Below are positions 7,022 to 15,036 of a stretch of 35,411 nucleotides of DNA, one piece after another. This DNA is from an uncultured Bacteroidales bacterium. Its GTDB lineage: Bacteria; Bacteroidota; Bacteroidia; Bacteroidales; Paludibacteraceae. The notes beneath the pieces are model-generated. The model was not told where the DNA came from. It did not search any database and saw only the letters and a program-made list of their open reading frames with translations. Where the stretch lies: positions 1 through 35,411 of the forward strand of contig CAMJDT010000028.1 in the NCBI GenBank assembly GCA_946404495.1, in the 5' to 3' direction. The position numbers were made by a program, and so were the translations under genes. Within the stretch, counting starts at the first letter, position 1; each line of letters starts with the position of its first letter.

Positions 7022-8151
7022 TAGGCGTATACGTACATATTCCGTTTTGTAAGTCGAGATGCAGGTATTGCGACTTCTACTCCACTACCCTGCTTCCTCG
7101 GCGAAAGGAGTACGTAGAGGCCTTGCTACGGGAGATAGAGCTACGCGGAGTAAAGAATCCGGACACCATCTACCTGGGCGGAGGGACCCCGAGCGTACTG
7201 GAGGCCGAAGATATCGAACGCATCCTTGAGGCCATCGGGACAGATAAAGCCGAGGAGGTGACCATTGAGATGAATCCAGGCGATCTTGTAACGGTTAGCG
7301 GTTATCGGTTAGCGGTTAGCGGTAGGATCAATCGGGTGAGCATAGGCGTGCAGTCGTTTCAGGATCAGTTGCTCCGAACGATCGGACGGCGGCATACGGC
7401 GGAGGAAGCCCGCCACGCGATACGGGCTTTGCGCGAAGCGGGAATCCGAAATTTGAGCATCGACCTCATGTACGGACTACCCGGGCAGACGATGGAGTTA
7501 TGGAAGGCCGATGTCGAGGAAGCTATCCGTACGGGCGCGGAACATATATCGTGCTACTGCCTCAGTTATGAGGAAGGAACGCCGATGTGGCAAGACCTGC
7601 AGGCAGGACGCATCTGCGAGACGGACGAGGAGACGGAGAACGCGATGTACGACTACCTCTGCGAGCAACTCCGGGCGGCAGGATACGAGCACTATGAGGT
7701 GAGTAACTTCGCCAAACCCGGCTACAGAGCCCTTCACAACAGCCGCTACTGGAACGACACTCCCTATATCGGACTCGGCGCGGGCGCACACTCCTACGAC
7801 GGCCAACGCCGCTCATGGAACCCGGGCGATATAGAACGCTACATCGAGACGTTTTCCGGGGCAAAAGATATAAAGATGGCACGGGATTTGTATGTAGAAG
7901 AAGAGGTGCTGACCGATGAACAGAAACGCATCGAACGCATTATGTTGGGACTGAGAACGTGCGAGGGGATTGAGAAAGGTGAAGGGGACCCCAAAAATCA
8001 GCAGATTTTTCGGGGAAGCCCCGGTGAAAGGTTAAAGGTGAAAGGTGAAAGGTTTGTACATGATGGATTATTGCGGGAAGAAGGGGATCGACTGATTGCA
8101 ACGCAGAAAGGATTGCATATACTGAATCGAATAATAGAAGAATTGATATAA
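7018..8151 (+). CDS. hemW: HemW-like radical SAM heme chaperone
   Basis: A 377-residue radical SAM protein of the HemN/HemW family. C11, C15 and C18 (CKSRCRYCDF) ligate the 4Fe-4S cluster; the HemN-type extra N-terminal region is absent, which fits HemW, a heme-binding chaperone rather than coproporphyrinogen oxidase. Other family motifs: YLGGGTPSVL, EMNPGD, INRVSIGVQSFQ, DLMYGLPGQT, YEVSNFAKPGY, HNSRYWNDTPYIGLGAGAHS. Two stretches are made of repeat DNA: residues about 93-103 (heptamers at 7293-7324) and residues about 319-345 (composite at 7973-8052), encoding VSGYRLAVSG and PGERLKVKGER. The frame remains open and flanking motifs are intact, so the protein is probably functional. Start ATG lies at the end of a repeat array, 35 bp after rarA. 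Confidence 0.93.
   Translation: MIGVYVHIPFCKSRCRYCDFYSTTLLPRRKEYVEALLREIELRGVKNPDTIYLGGGTPSVLEAEDIERILEAIGTDKAEEVTIEMNPGDLVTVSGYRLAVSGRINRVSIGVQSFQDQLLRTIGRRHTAEEARHAIRALREAGIRNLSIDLMYGLPGQTMELWKADVEEAIRTGAEHISCYCLSYEEGTPMWQDLQAGRICETDEETENAMYDYLCEQLRAAGYEHYEVSNFAKPGYRALHNSRYWNDTPYIGLGAGAHSYDGQRRSWNPGDIERYIETFSGAKDIKMARDLYVEEEVLTDEQKRIERIMLGLRTCEGIEKGEGDPKNQQIFRGSPGERLKVKGERFVHDGLLREEGDRLIATQKGLHILNRIIEELI
7293..7324. repeat. Heptamer array inside hemW (GGTTAGC x4)
   Basis: GGTTAGC, GGTTATC, GGTTAGC, GGTTAGC and a partial unit in perfect 7-bp register, read in frame as part of HemW between NPGD and RINRVSIGVQSF. Confidence 0.85.
7973..8052. repeat. Array-hairpin-array composite inside hemW
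   Basis: A GAAAGGTGAA lead is followed by a strong hairpin at 7984-8022. Its outer arms are GGGG (7984-7987) and CCCC (8019-8022); its inner arms are CCCCAAAAATC (7989-7999) and GATTTTTcGGGG (8004-8015). Then come GGTGAAA, GGTTAAA, GGTGAAA, GGTGAAA (8023-8050). The whole element is read through in frame by hemW. Confidence 0.85.
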
Positions 8152-8161
8152 GAACTGATAT

Positions 8162-10438
8162 ATGAAGAAATACAAAGACTGGTCGTTTAATGCCAAGTTT
8201 GCCTTGTGGTTTTGGGGCGTTATCGTAGGCGGAATCCTACTGGTATGGCTCGTGATCGGACTGATCGCCAACGGTAAGGTGGGTTATCTGCCGCCCTTGG
8301 AGGAATTGCAGAATCCCAAGAACCGATATGCCTCGGAGCTTTTCTCCGCCGATGGCGAATCGCTGGGCCGTTACTACCGCAAGGAGAACCGCGTGGGAGT
8401 CAGCTATCAGGAGCTGTCGCCCGACTTGGTGCACGCCCTCGTAGCAACGGAGGATGCCCGCTTCTACCGTCACACGGGTGTGGATATGAAATCGCTCTTC
8501 CGTGCCGTACTGCGACTGGGACGTGCCGGCGGCGGCAGTACGCTGACGCAGCAGTTGGCTAAGCAGCTGTGGTCGCCCCGCGCGGATAATATCTTCGAGC
8601 GCGCCATGCAGAAACCGATTGAGTGGGTCATCGCCACCAAACTGGAGCGTCTCTACTCCAAGGACGAGATACTGACTATGTATCTGAATCAGTTTGACTT
8701 CCTGCACAACGCTGTAGGAATCAAGTCGGCCTCGCAGGTCTATTTCTCCACCACCCCCGCCGAACTCAAGATTGAGGAAGCAGCTACGCTGGTGGGTATG
8801 TGTAAGAACCCTGCGATCTACAACCCCGTACGTCGTCCGGAGCGCACGCAGAACCGTCGCAATACGGTGCTGAACCAGATGTGCAAGTACAACTATATCA
8901 CCTCTGCCGAATGCGACTCGCTCAAGCAGATTCCGCTGACCCTGAAATACCGAAGCGTGGACCACAAGCAGGGATTGGCACCCTATTTCCGCGAGTACTT
9001 GCGTCAGGTGCTGACGGCCAAGGAACCCAAGGAGAGCCAGTATCCCGCCTGGAACAAAGCCCAATACGCGCTGGATAAACAACAATGGGAACAGAATCCG
9101 CTCTACGGCTTCTGCAACAAGAACCACAAACCCGACGGCACGCCCTACGACCTCTATCAGGACGGACTACGTATCTACACGACCATTGATGCCCGCATGC
9201 AACGCTATGCCGAGGAAGCGGTTCACGAACATATGACCTTCAAACAGGAGCAGTTCTTCGCCGAGAAGAAAGGCCGCAGTTATGCTCCCTTCTCAAGGGA
9301 TCTGACCAAAGAGCAATGCGAGGCCATACTCGTTCGCTCCATGAAGCAGACCGACCGCTACCGTGGCCTCAAACAGCAGGGACTGAGCGAACAGGAGATA
9401 CGCAAGGTGTTCGACACGCCCGTGGAGATGCAGCTCTTCTCCTACGACGGTCTCATTGATACCGTCCTCTCGCCAATGGACTCGATACGCTGGGAGAAGT
9501 ATTTCCTGCGTTGCGGATTCATGTCGATCGACCCGCATAACGGTCATGTGAAGACCTATGTAGGCGGACCGCATTTCCACTTCCAGTTTGATATGGCTAC
9601 CTTAGGCAAGCGTCAGATCGGTTCGACCGTCAAGCCCTTCCTCTACACCCTGGCGATGGACGAAGGCATGTGGCCCTGCGAAGAAGTGTTGAACGAGCCC
9701 TACACCCTACTGGATAACCTCGGACGCGAATGGACGCCCAAGGACAGTCACTCCGAGCGCGTAGGCGAGATGGTAGACCTAACCTGGGGACTGAAGAAGT
9801 CCAGCAACTGGCTGGCGGCCTATCTCATGTCGCTCTTCACCCCCGATCAGTTGGCCAAACTGATGCACTCGTTCGGTATCCGCGGCGAGATCGATGCACA
9901 GGTCAGCATGTGTCTCGGCACCTGCGACGTGAGCGTGGAGGAGATGACAGACGCCTATACCGCCTTCGTCAATCGCGGTATCCGTACCGAACCGCTCTAC
10001 GTCACCCGCATCGAGGATAACAACGGTAACGTGCTCGCTACCTTCAGCCCGCAGACCCACGAGATCATCAGCGAGTTGACCTCCTATAAGATGATATATA
10101 TGCTTGAGAAGGTCATTACCGAAGGAACTGCCATGCGTCTTCGCGGGTCGCAATACGCCCTTCGCATGCCAATGGGAGGTAAGACGGGTACGACGCAGAA
10201 CAACTCCGACGGTTGGTTTATCGGCTTCACGCCCGAACTGGTTGCCGGCTGCTGGGTAGGCGGCGAGGACCGCGCGATTCACTTCGATTCGATGGAACGC
10301 GGTCAGGGCGCACGTACGGCGATGCCGATCTTTGCACTCTTCATGCAGAAGATCTACAACGACCCCGAACTGGGTTTCAATCCCGAACTTGGATTCGATA
10401 TACCCGAGTGGTTTGACCCAAATGCAGGATGTAAATAA
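8162..10438 (+). CDS. Penicillin-binding protein 1A (bifunctional transglycosylase/transpeptidase)
   Basis: A 758-residue class A PBP that polymerises glycan strands from lipid II and cross-links peptides in the periplasm. A membrane anchor spans about 12-35. The GT51 domain shows catalytic Glu97 in EDARFYRHTG and GGSTLTQQLAKQL (124-136). The transpeptidase domain shows the three active-site motifs: STVK (S488 nucleophile, K491), SSN (547-549) and KTG (674-676), followed by GWFIGFTPELVAGCWVGG. The short C-terminus carries a direct repeat (NPELGF, then NPELGFD). It follows hemW by 10 bp; the TPR gene follows after a repeat composite. A trafficking or regulatory link with the neighbouring lipoprotein is possible but unproven. 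Confidence 0.96.
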   Translation: MKKYKDWSFNAKFALWFWGVIVGGILLVWLVIGLIANGKVGYLPPLEELQNPKNRYASELFSADGESLGRYYRKENRVGVSYQELSPDLVHALVATEDARFYRHTGVDMKSLFRAVLRLGRAGGGSTLTQQLAKQLWSPRADNIFERAMQKPIEWVIATKLERLYSKDEILTMYLNQFDFLHNAVGIKSASQVYFSTTPAELKIEEAATLVGMCKNPAIYNPVRRPERTQNRRNTVLNQMCKYNYITSAECDSLKQIPLTLKYRSVDHKQGLAPYFREYLRQVLTAKEPKESQYPAWNKAQYALDKQQWEQNPLYGFCNKNHKPDGTPYDLYQDGLRIYTTIDARMQRYAEEAVHEHMTFKQEQFFAEKKGRSYAPFSRDLTKEQCEAILVRSMKQTDRYRGLKQQGLSEQEIRKVFDTPVEMQLFSYDGLIDTVLSPMDSIRWEKYFLRCGFMSIDPHNGHVKTYVGGPHFHFQFDMATLGKRQIGSTVKPFLYTLAMDEGMWPCEEVLNEPYTLLDNLGREWTPKDSHSERVGEMVDLTWGLKKSSNWLAAYLMSLFTPDQLAKLMHSFGIRGEIDAQVSMCLGTCDVSVEEMTDAYTAFVNRGIRTEPLYVTRIEDNNGNVLATFSPQTHEIISELTSYKMIYMLEKVITEGTAMRLRGSQYALRMPMGGKTGTTQNNSDGWFIGFTPELVAGCWVGGEDRAIHFDSMERGQGARTAMPIFALFMQKIYNDPELGFNPELGFDIPEWFDPNAGCK

Positions 10439-10516
10439 GTTGAAAATTGAAAGTTGAAAGTTGAAATAATCGTTCGAGTGAAACGAGATAAGAAAATTGA
10501 AAGTTGAAAGTTGAAA
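10439..10516. repeat. Array-hairpin-array composite between PBP1A and TPR genes
   Basis: GTTGAAA, ATTGAAA, GTTGAAA, GTTGAAA (10439-10466), a 29-bp core with arms TCGTT (10470-10474) and AACGA (10482-10486), then ATTGAAA, GTTGAAA, GTTGAAA (10496-10516). Confidence 0.85.
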
Positions 10517-10525
10517 TTTATACAA

Positions 10526-12529
10526 ATGAAGATTAATTTCAGATATATTCTTATAGCTGTTCTGCTCCTTTCGCCTTTCACTTTTCACCTCTCACCTCTC
10601 AAGGCGCAGATCAATACCGACCGCATCCTGTCGATCGGACGAAATGCCTTGTACTTTGATGACTACGTACTGTCGATTCAGTACTTCAATCAGGTCATCA
10701 AGCTCAAACCCTACCTGGCAGAGCCGTACCTGCTGCGGGCGATCGCCAAGACGCAGTTAGGCGACTATCAGGGGGCGCTACGCGACTGCAATCAGTCCCT
10801 GGAGCGCAATCCCTTCCAACCCGGCGGATACTACACCCGCGGATATCTGTACAGCCGATTGGGCGAACTGGATAAGGCGGAGAAGGACTTTACCGAAGCC
10901 CTCGTATATGCACCCGGCAATAAGACCTATCTAATATTGCGCGCAGACATACGCGCACGCGAGAATAAATACGAACTCGCCTTGGAGGATATCAACTACC
11001 TGCTCCGGCGCGAGCCCAAGAACCCTACTCTCCTCTACGAGAAGGGCATCATCTGCCTGGAGCAGAAGGATACGCTCTGCGCGCTCAACCACCTGCAGGA
11101 GACCGTCAAATACGACACACAGAATCCCTCTAACTGGTCGGCACTCGGACTCGTGAACCTGATGCTGGAGAACGAAGAAGAGGCGCTTGCCAACCTCACG
11201 CACGCCATCAACCTTGGTAGCAAGTGGGCAGGCGATTATATCAACCGTGGTATCATCTACTACCGCACGCATAACTACCGCGGCGCTATAGCCGACTACG
11301 ATAAGGCCGTCGAACTATCGCCGCGTGATGCCCAATGTTACTACAACCGCGGTATCCTCCGCCAAGAACTCGGCGACTGGAACAACGCCCTCGAGGACTT
11401 CAATCAGGCTATCGACCTTGCGCCGGAGAAGAACGAATACTACTACCAGCGCGGTACGGTTCTCTTGCAACTACGCCAGTGGGAAGCAGCCGCCAAGGAC
11501 TTTGACAAACTGATTCTCGCCTACCCCTATTTCCTGCCCTCGTACTATCTGGCGGCACAAGCCCGCACAGCCCTTGGTGACAAGAAATCCGCCTTCCACT
11601 ATCGCGAGAAAGCTGCCGAGATGGAGGAGAAGAAACAGAAAGAAGACCTTGCCAACGAGAACGAGGCACCGGATACCGATGTACAGACCGCGCAGTCGCA
11701 ACCCAAGCGTGACCGACGCAAGGAGTTCTCGTCGCGCACGGCGCAGAATCCCAACGACACGGGCGAAGACGACCAGCCCTATCTGTCCGCCACGCGCGGC
11801 TCTATCCAGCGTCGCTATACCGATGCCGCCAACACGCCCAATATCGTGCTCTCCTACTACGCGCAGCAAGACCCGTTGCGTCGCACCCGCTACTATCATC
11901 ATCTCATCGATGATTACAACAAGCAGCAGATCCTACCCGCTCCGCTCCAGCTGACAGCGCGCGAGGTGACACTCACGGCAGAGATGGTCAATCTGCACTT
12001 CGAACGTATCGCCGCGATGAACGAGATGCTGGATCAATATGTGGGCGCCGACCTGCATTTCGCACGCGCTATCGAGTTTGCCCTCGTACAGGACTATCAA
12101 TCGGCTATCGACGACTGCACACGCGCAATCGTGCTGCGTCCCGACTTCATTCTCGCCTATTTCTGCCGCGCCAACTGGCGTTACAAGCTCGTGGAATACC
12201 AGACAGCCAATAACATCTCCGGCGGCGAGGTGAACATCGAATACGAGATGATGATGCGCGACCTGGATTTTATCATCCAGCAGCAGCCCGACTTCATCTT
12301 TGCGTACTACAACAAGGCCAACGTGCTCTGTATGAAAGGCGAATTCCAAACGGCCTTGAGTTACTACGACCGCTGCGTGGAACTCGACCCCGAGTTTGCC
12401 GAAGCGTGGTTCAACCGCGGATTGACGCGTATCTACCTCGGACAGAACGACGAGGGACTCAGCGACCTCAGCCGCGCCGGCGAATTAGGAATCTATCAGG
12501 CGTATAACCTCATCACGCGCTTCCAATAA
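10526..12529 (+). CDS. Secreted tetratricopeptide repeat protein
   Basis: A 667-residue protein with a signal peptide (MKINFRYILIAVLLLSPF...LKA-Q) and two TPR blocks. The first has about nine repeats (for example GDYQGALRDCNQSLERNP, RNYRGAI-like units such as HNYRGAIADYDKAVELSP and GDWNNALEDFNQAIDLAP). A charged, disordered linker of about 100 residues follows (EMEEKKQKEDLANENEAP), then a second block of about three repeats ends the protein. TPR arrays serve as protein-interaction scaffolds; here it would act in the periplasm or at the outer membrane. I chose the ATG at 10526 over the TTG at 10511 because the latter lies in the repeat array. The stop is one base before the next ATG, so translation is probably coupled to the TraB-like gene. 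Confidence 0.9.
   Translation: MKINFRYILIAVLLLSPFTFHLSPLKAQINTDRILSIGRNALYFDDYVLSIQYFNQVIKLKPYLAEPYLLRAIAKTQLGDYQGALRDCNQSLERNPFQPGGYYTRGYLYSRLGELDKAEKDFTEALVYAPGNKTYLILRADIRARENKYELALEDINYLLRREPKNPTLLYEKGIICLEQKDTLCALNHLQETVKYDTQNPSNWSALGLVNLMLENEEEALANLTHAINLGSKWAGDYINRGIIYYRTHNYRGAIADYDKAVELSPRDAQCYYNRGILRQELGDWNNALEDFNQAIDLAPEKNEYYYQRGTVLLQLRQWEAAAKDFDKLILAYPYFLPSYYLAAQARTALGDKKSAFHYREKAAEMEEKKQKEDLANENEAPDTDVQTAQSQPKRDRRKEFSSRTAQNPNDTGEDDQPYLSATRGSIQRRYTDAANTPNIVLSYYAQQDPLRRTRYYHHLIDDYNKQQILPAPLQLTAREVTLTAEMVNLHFERIAAMNEMLDQYVGADLHFARAIEFALVQDYQSAIDDCTRAIVLRPDFILAYFCRANWRYKLVEYQTANNISGGEVNIEYEMMMRDLDFIIQQQPDFIFAYYNKANVLCMKGEFQTALSYYDRCVELDPEFAEAWFNRGLTRIYLGQNDEGLSDLSRAGELGIYQAYNLITRFQ
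10567..10601. repeat. Heptamer array encoding the TPR signal-peptide core
   Basis: CCTTTCG, CCTTTCA, CTTTTCA, CCTCTCA, CCTCTCA in 7-bp register, read in frame as SPFTFHLSPLK near the end of the signal peptide. Confidence 0.75.
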
Positions 12530-12530
12530 T

Positions 12531-13400
12531 ATGAAACGACTACTGATTCTATTGCTGTTTGTGCAATGTCAATTATCCATTGTCCATTGTCAATTATTAT
12601 ACGAGATCAGCGGCAACGGAGCGAAAGGTAAGTCGTATCTGCTGGCGACGAATAAGTTGGCGGACATTACGTTTCTGGACAGCATTCCGCATGTGTTTGA
12701 GGCTTGGGGCAAGACCAAAAAGGTCATTACGGAGTTCGCCTTGGAGGACTACGAAGCCCTCGCGGCCTTGCGACAGGCGGCCGTTCTGCCCGACTCACTT
12801 AAACTGGCGGCATACTATACTGCTTCCGAATACGAAGCCATCAACGAAGCCATGCGCCTCACGCTTGATATGGGATTGGACAAACTCTGCCGCATGAAAC
12901 CCTCTTACCTGACGGAACTGTACCGCACGGAGCTGCTGGTGACATGGCTCAAATACGACGAGAAACGCAGTCTGGAGACCTTCTTCGAACAGATTGCACA
13001 GGAGAAAGGCATCCCTGTGGTGGGATTGGATGAGTTAGGCGAGGCGCTCTTTATGCTCTTCGACCGCGAACCTTTTCATTTCCAATGCGAGGAATTGAAG
13101 AATATCATCGAGTACCCCGAGCGGGAGGTGAAGTTGGAGCGGGCAATCTACGACATGTACAAAGCCGGGCACCTCAACGACATCGCCTATCAGATCTCGG
13201 CGCCCGATAACCTATCTACCCTCTCCTTCTCCGATTATCAGATATACTGCCAACGGAACCTAAGTTGGGCCAAACGACTGAAAGCACACCTGGAAGCAGG
13301 CCCCTGCTTCATCACCCTCAATGCCAACTACCTCGGCGGCGAGAAAGGCCTGATAGCCGTTCTGAGAAAAGAAGGATACAGGGTGAAAGGAATAAAGTGA
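12531..13400 (+). CDS. TraB/GumN-family protein with altered active-site motifs
   Basis: A 289-residue secreted protein with signal peptide MKRLLILLLFVQCQLSIVHC. The start of the mature domain (LLYEISGNGAKGKSYLLATN) and the end (FITLNANYLGGEKGLIAVLR) follow the TraB/GumN/TIKI fold (PF01963). In that family the first strand normally carries a GTxH motif and the last a GAxHLxG motif, whose histidines are proposed metal ligands. Here they read ATNK (39-42) and NANYLGG (Y267), so both histidines are lost. The protein is therefore probably not a metalloprotease and may bind rather than cleave. It is one base downstream of the TPR gene. The stop codon lies within a heptamer array leading into rlmN. 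Family call is from memory of motifs, not from a search. Confidence 0.82.
   Translation: MKRLLILLLFVQCQLSIVHCQLLYEISGNGAKGKSYLLATNKLADITFLDSIPHVFEAWGKTKKVITEFALEDYEALAALRQAAVLPDSLKLAAYYTASEYEAINEAMRLTLDMGLDKLCRMKPSYLTELYRTELLVTWLKYDEKRSLETFFEQIAQEKGIPVVGLDELGEALFMLFDREPFHFQCEELKNIIEYPEREVKLERAIYDMYKAGHLNDIAYQISAPDNLSTLSFSDYQIYCQRNLSWAKRLKAHLEAGPCFITLNANYLGGEKGLIAVLRKEGYRVKGIK
12562..12596. repeat. Heptamer array encoding the TraB-like signal peptide
   Basis: TGCAATG, TCAATTA, TCCATTG, TCCATTG, TCAATTA in 7-bp register, read in frame as VQCQLSIVHCQLL. Confidence 0.8.
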
Positions 13401-13437
13401 AAAGTGAAAGGTGAAAGGTGAAAAGTGAAAGGTGAAA
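13382..13437. repeat. Heptamer array at the TraB-like/rlmN junction (RGTGAAA x8)
   Basis: Eight consecutive 7-bp units: GGTGAAA, GGAATAA, AGTGAAA, AGTGAAA, GGTGAAA, GGTGAAA, AGTGAAA, GGTGAAA. The TraB-like stop TGA (13398-13400) lies in the third unit and the rlmN ATG begins two bases after the last. Confidence 0.9.
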
Positions 13438-13438
13438 T

Positions 13439-14479
13439 ATGGAAGTATTACTTGGTAAGACATTGGAAGAACTAAGTGCGATTGCGCTGGAGGCGGGGCT
13501 GAAACGCTTTGCCGGCAAACAGATAGCCGACTGGCTGTACCGCAAGCGCGTCCGCTCTATCGACGAGATGACCAATCTCTCGCTCTCTGCCCGCGAGCAA
13601 CTCAAGCTGCGTTATACCGTAGGCCTCCACGCACCCGTCAAAGAGGCTGCGTCCATAGACGGCACCAAGAAATACCTCTTTGCGATAAATAACATTCACC
13701 CTTCGTCCAATAGCCCTTCGCCATTATACATCGAATCCGTCTATATCCCCGAGGACGACCGTGCTACCTTGTGCGTATCGACGCAAGCTGGCTGCAAGAT
13801 GGGTTGCCGTTTCTGCATGACCGGTACGCTGGGTTTTCACGGACACCTCACGGCAGCCGATATCCTCAATCAGGTCTTCTCTATCCCCGAATCTGAGTCG
13901 CTCAGTAACCTCGTCTTCATGGGAGAAGGAGAACCCTTCGATAACCTGGACGAGGTCCTACGGGCAATTACGGTACTGACGGCTGATTGGGGTTGCGCCT
14001 GGAGTCCCAAGCGTATCACGGTATCCTCCGTAGGCCTATTGCCGGGACTGAGACGCTACCTGGAGGAATCCGATTGTCATCTGGCCATCTCGCTGCATAA
14101 TCCATTCTCAGTAGAAAGGCAGCAGATCATGCCAATCGAACAGCGCTACCACCTCAGCGAAGTGATAGCGCTCATCAAGCAATACGATTTCAGTCATCAG
14201 CGACGTGTGTCGTTTGAATATATCTGTTGGGGCGGCGTGAACGATTCTGTTAAGCACGCCAATGAGTTATTGCGTCTTCTCAGCGGACTCGAGTGCCGCA
14301 TCAACCTCATTCGTTTTCACGCGGGCGTCGATCGCGACTTCCCTGCCTCGGACGAGAAACAGATGATCTTTCTGCGCGATTACCTTACCTCACATGGTCT
14401 TACGACCACGATCCGTCGTTCCCGCGGCGAAGATATCCTCGCAGCCTGCGGTATGCTCGTAGCCGAACAAGGTAAGTGA
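13439..14479 (+). CDS. rlmN: 23S rRNA (adenine-2503-C2)-methyltransferase
   Basis: RlmN methylates C2 of A2503 in 23S rRNA (and A37 in some tRNAs) by a radical SAM, two-SAM mechanism. The 346-residue protein has the cluster motif C119, C123, C126 (CKMGCRFC) in the conserved setting CVSTQAGCKMGCRFCMTGTLG, the FMGEGEPFDN motif, SAM-binding VSSVGLLPGL, and the C-terminal catalytic Cys337 (RGEDILAACGML). Length is normal for the family. It ends the plus-strand operon; its stop is two bases from the stop of the convergent DUF4293 gene. Confidence 0.97.
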   Translation: MEVLLGKTLEELSAIALEAGLKRFAGKQIADWLYRKRVRSIDEMTNLSLSAREQLKLRYTVGLHAPVKEAASIDGTKKYLFAINNIHPSSNSPSPLYIESVYIPEDDRATLCVSTQAGCKMGCRFCMTGTLGFHGHLTAADILNQVFSIPESESLSNLVFMGEGEPFDNLDEVLRAITVLTADWGCAWSPKRITVSSVGLLPGLRRYLEESDCHLAISLHNPFSVERQQIMPIEQRYHLSEVIALIKQYDFSHQRRVSFEYICWGGVNDSVKHANELLRLLSGLECRINLIRFHAGVDRDFPASDEKQMIFLRDYLTSHGLTTTIRRSRGEDILAACGMLVAEQGK

Positions 14480-14486
14480 TCTTACC
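14471..14486. terminator. Small hairpin across the convergent stop codons of rlmN and the DUF4293 gene
   Basis: GGTAAG-TGAT-CTTACC is a perfect 6-bp inverted repeat with a 4-base loop containing both genes' stop-codon region. No T tract follows on either strand, so it may act as a weak bidirectional terminator or just reflect the codons. Confidence 0.35.
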
Positions 14487-14979
14487 GAATACGGTCGGCA
14501 GCACGCACGAGCGCTTCGTCCTTAAGGATGAGGCGGGTAGCGCCAAGCGTGAGCACGAAGCATATCAGCGGGATACAAGCTCCGAAGAGCAGATCCCAAT
14601 CCGTACCCAAGTTGTGCTTACCAAACCACGCATACATGCATACCAAGGCATAGTAGCCCAGGCACAGCATCGCGAGGAAGATATTCAGCCTTGCCTGCAG
14701 GATACGATTCTTATAGAGAAATATATCCACCAATGCCAAGAGCGGGATCAGCACGGTCGCAACGGTCAGTCCCCACAGGCCGTTCATCGTGACGGGCGGG
14801 AGGTCGGTGCGAAATTCGAGTTCGGGGGTAATCTCTTCCAGTCCTTCGGCTCCGAGGTAGAACATACGTTGCAGACCTGCCGTCTCGGGCGAGGTCAGTT
14901 GGAGCACAGGAACAAAGAAGAGTACGACTCCTAAGATGACAATAGTCAACAGATAGAGGGTTTGACGACGTTGTATCAT
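14482..14979 (-). CDS. DUF4293 family membrane protein
   Basis: A 165-residue integral membrane protein beginning MIQRRQTLYLLTIVILGVVL, the characteristic N-terminus of the Bacteroidota DUF4293 family. Four membrane helices are visible: about 8-26, 68-87, 98-117 and 132-150, with a loop between the first two that would face the periplasm. The function is not known. It is the last gene of the minus-strand operon that starts at the Bax-inhibitor-1 gene, 57 bp after the acyltransferase, with a heptamer array just upstream of its start. Confidence 0.88.
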   Translation of the reverse strand: MIQRRQTLYLLTIVILGVVLFFVPVLQLTSPETAGLQRMFYLGAEGLEEITPELEFRTDLPPVTMNGLWGLTVATVLIPLLALVDIFLYKNRILQARLNIFLAMLCLGYYALVCMYAWFGKHNLGTDWDLLFGACIPLICFVLTLGATRLILKDEALVRAADRIR

Positions 14980-14983
14980 TTTA

Positions 14984-15011
14984 GTTGATAATTGAAAATT
15001 GACAATTGATA
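14984..15011. repeat. Heptamer array upstream of the DUF4293 gene (RTTGANA x4)
   Basis: GTTGATA, ATTGAAA, ATTGACA, ATTGATA in 7-bp register, starting 4 bp from the DUF4293 start codon. It fills most of the intergenic gap. Confidence 0.8.
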
Positions 15012-15036
15012 TTTATTTTATCTCATTATACTCAAA

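Noticed and set aside
13382..13437. Possible CRISPR-like or regulatory iteron array
   Set aside because: Units are only 7 bp with no spacers, no cas genes or replication genes are near, and similar arrays occur at many unrelated junctions.
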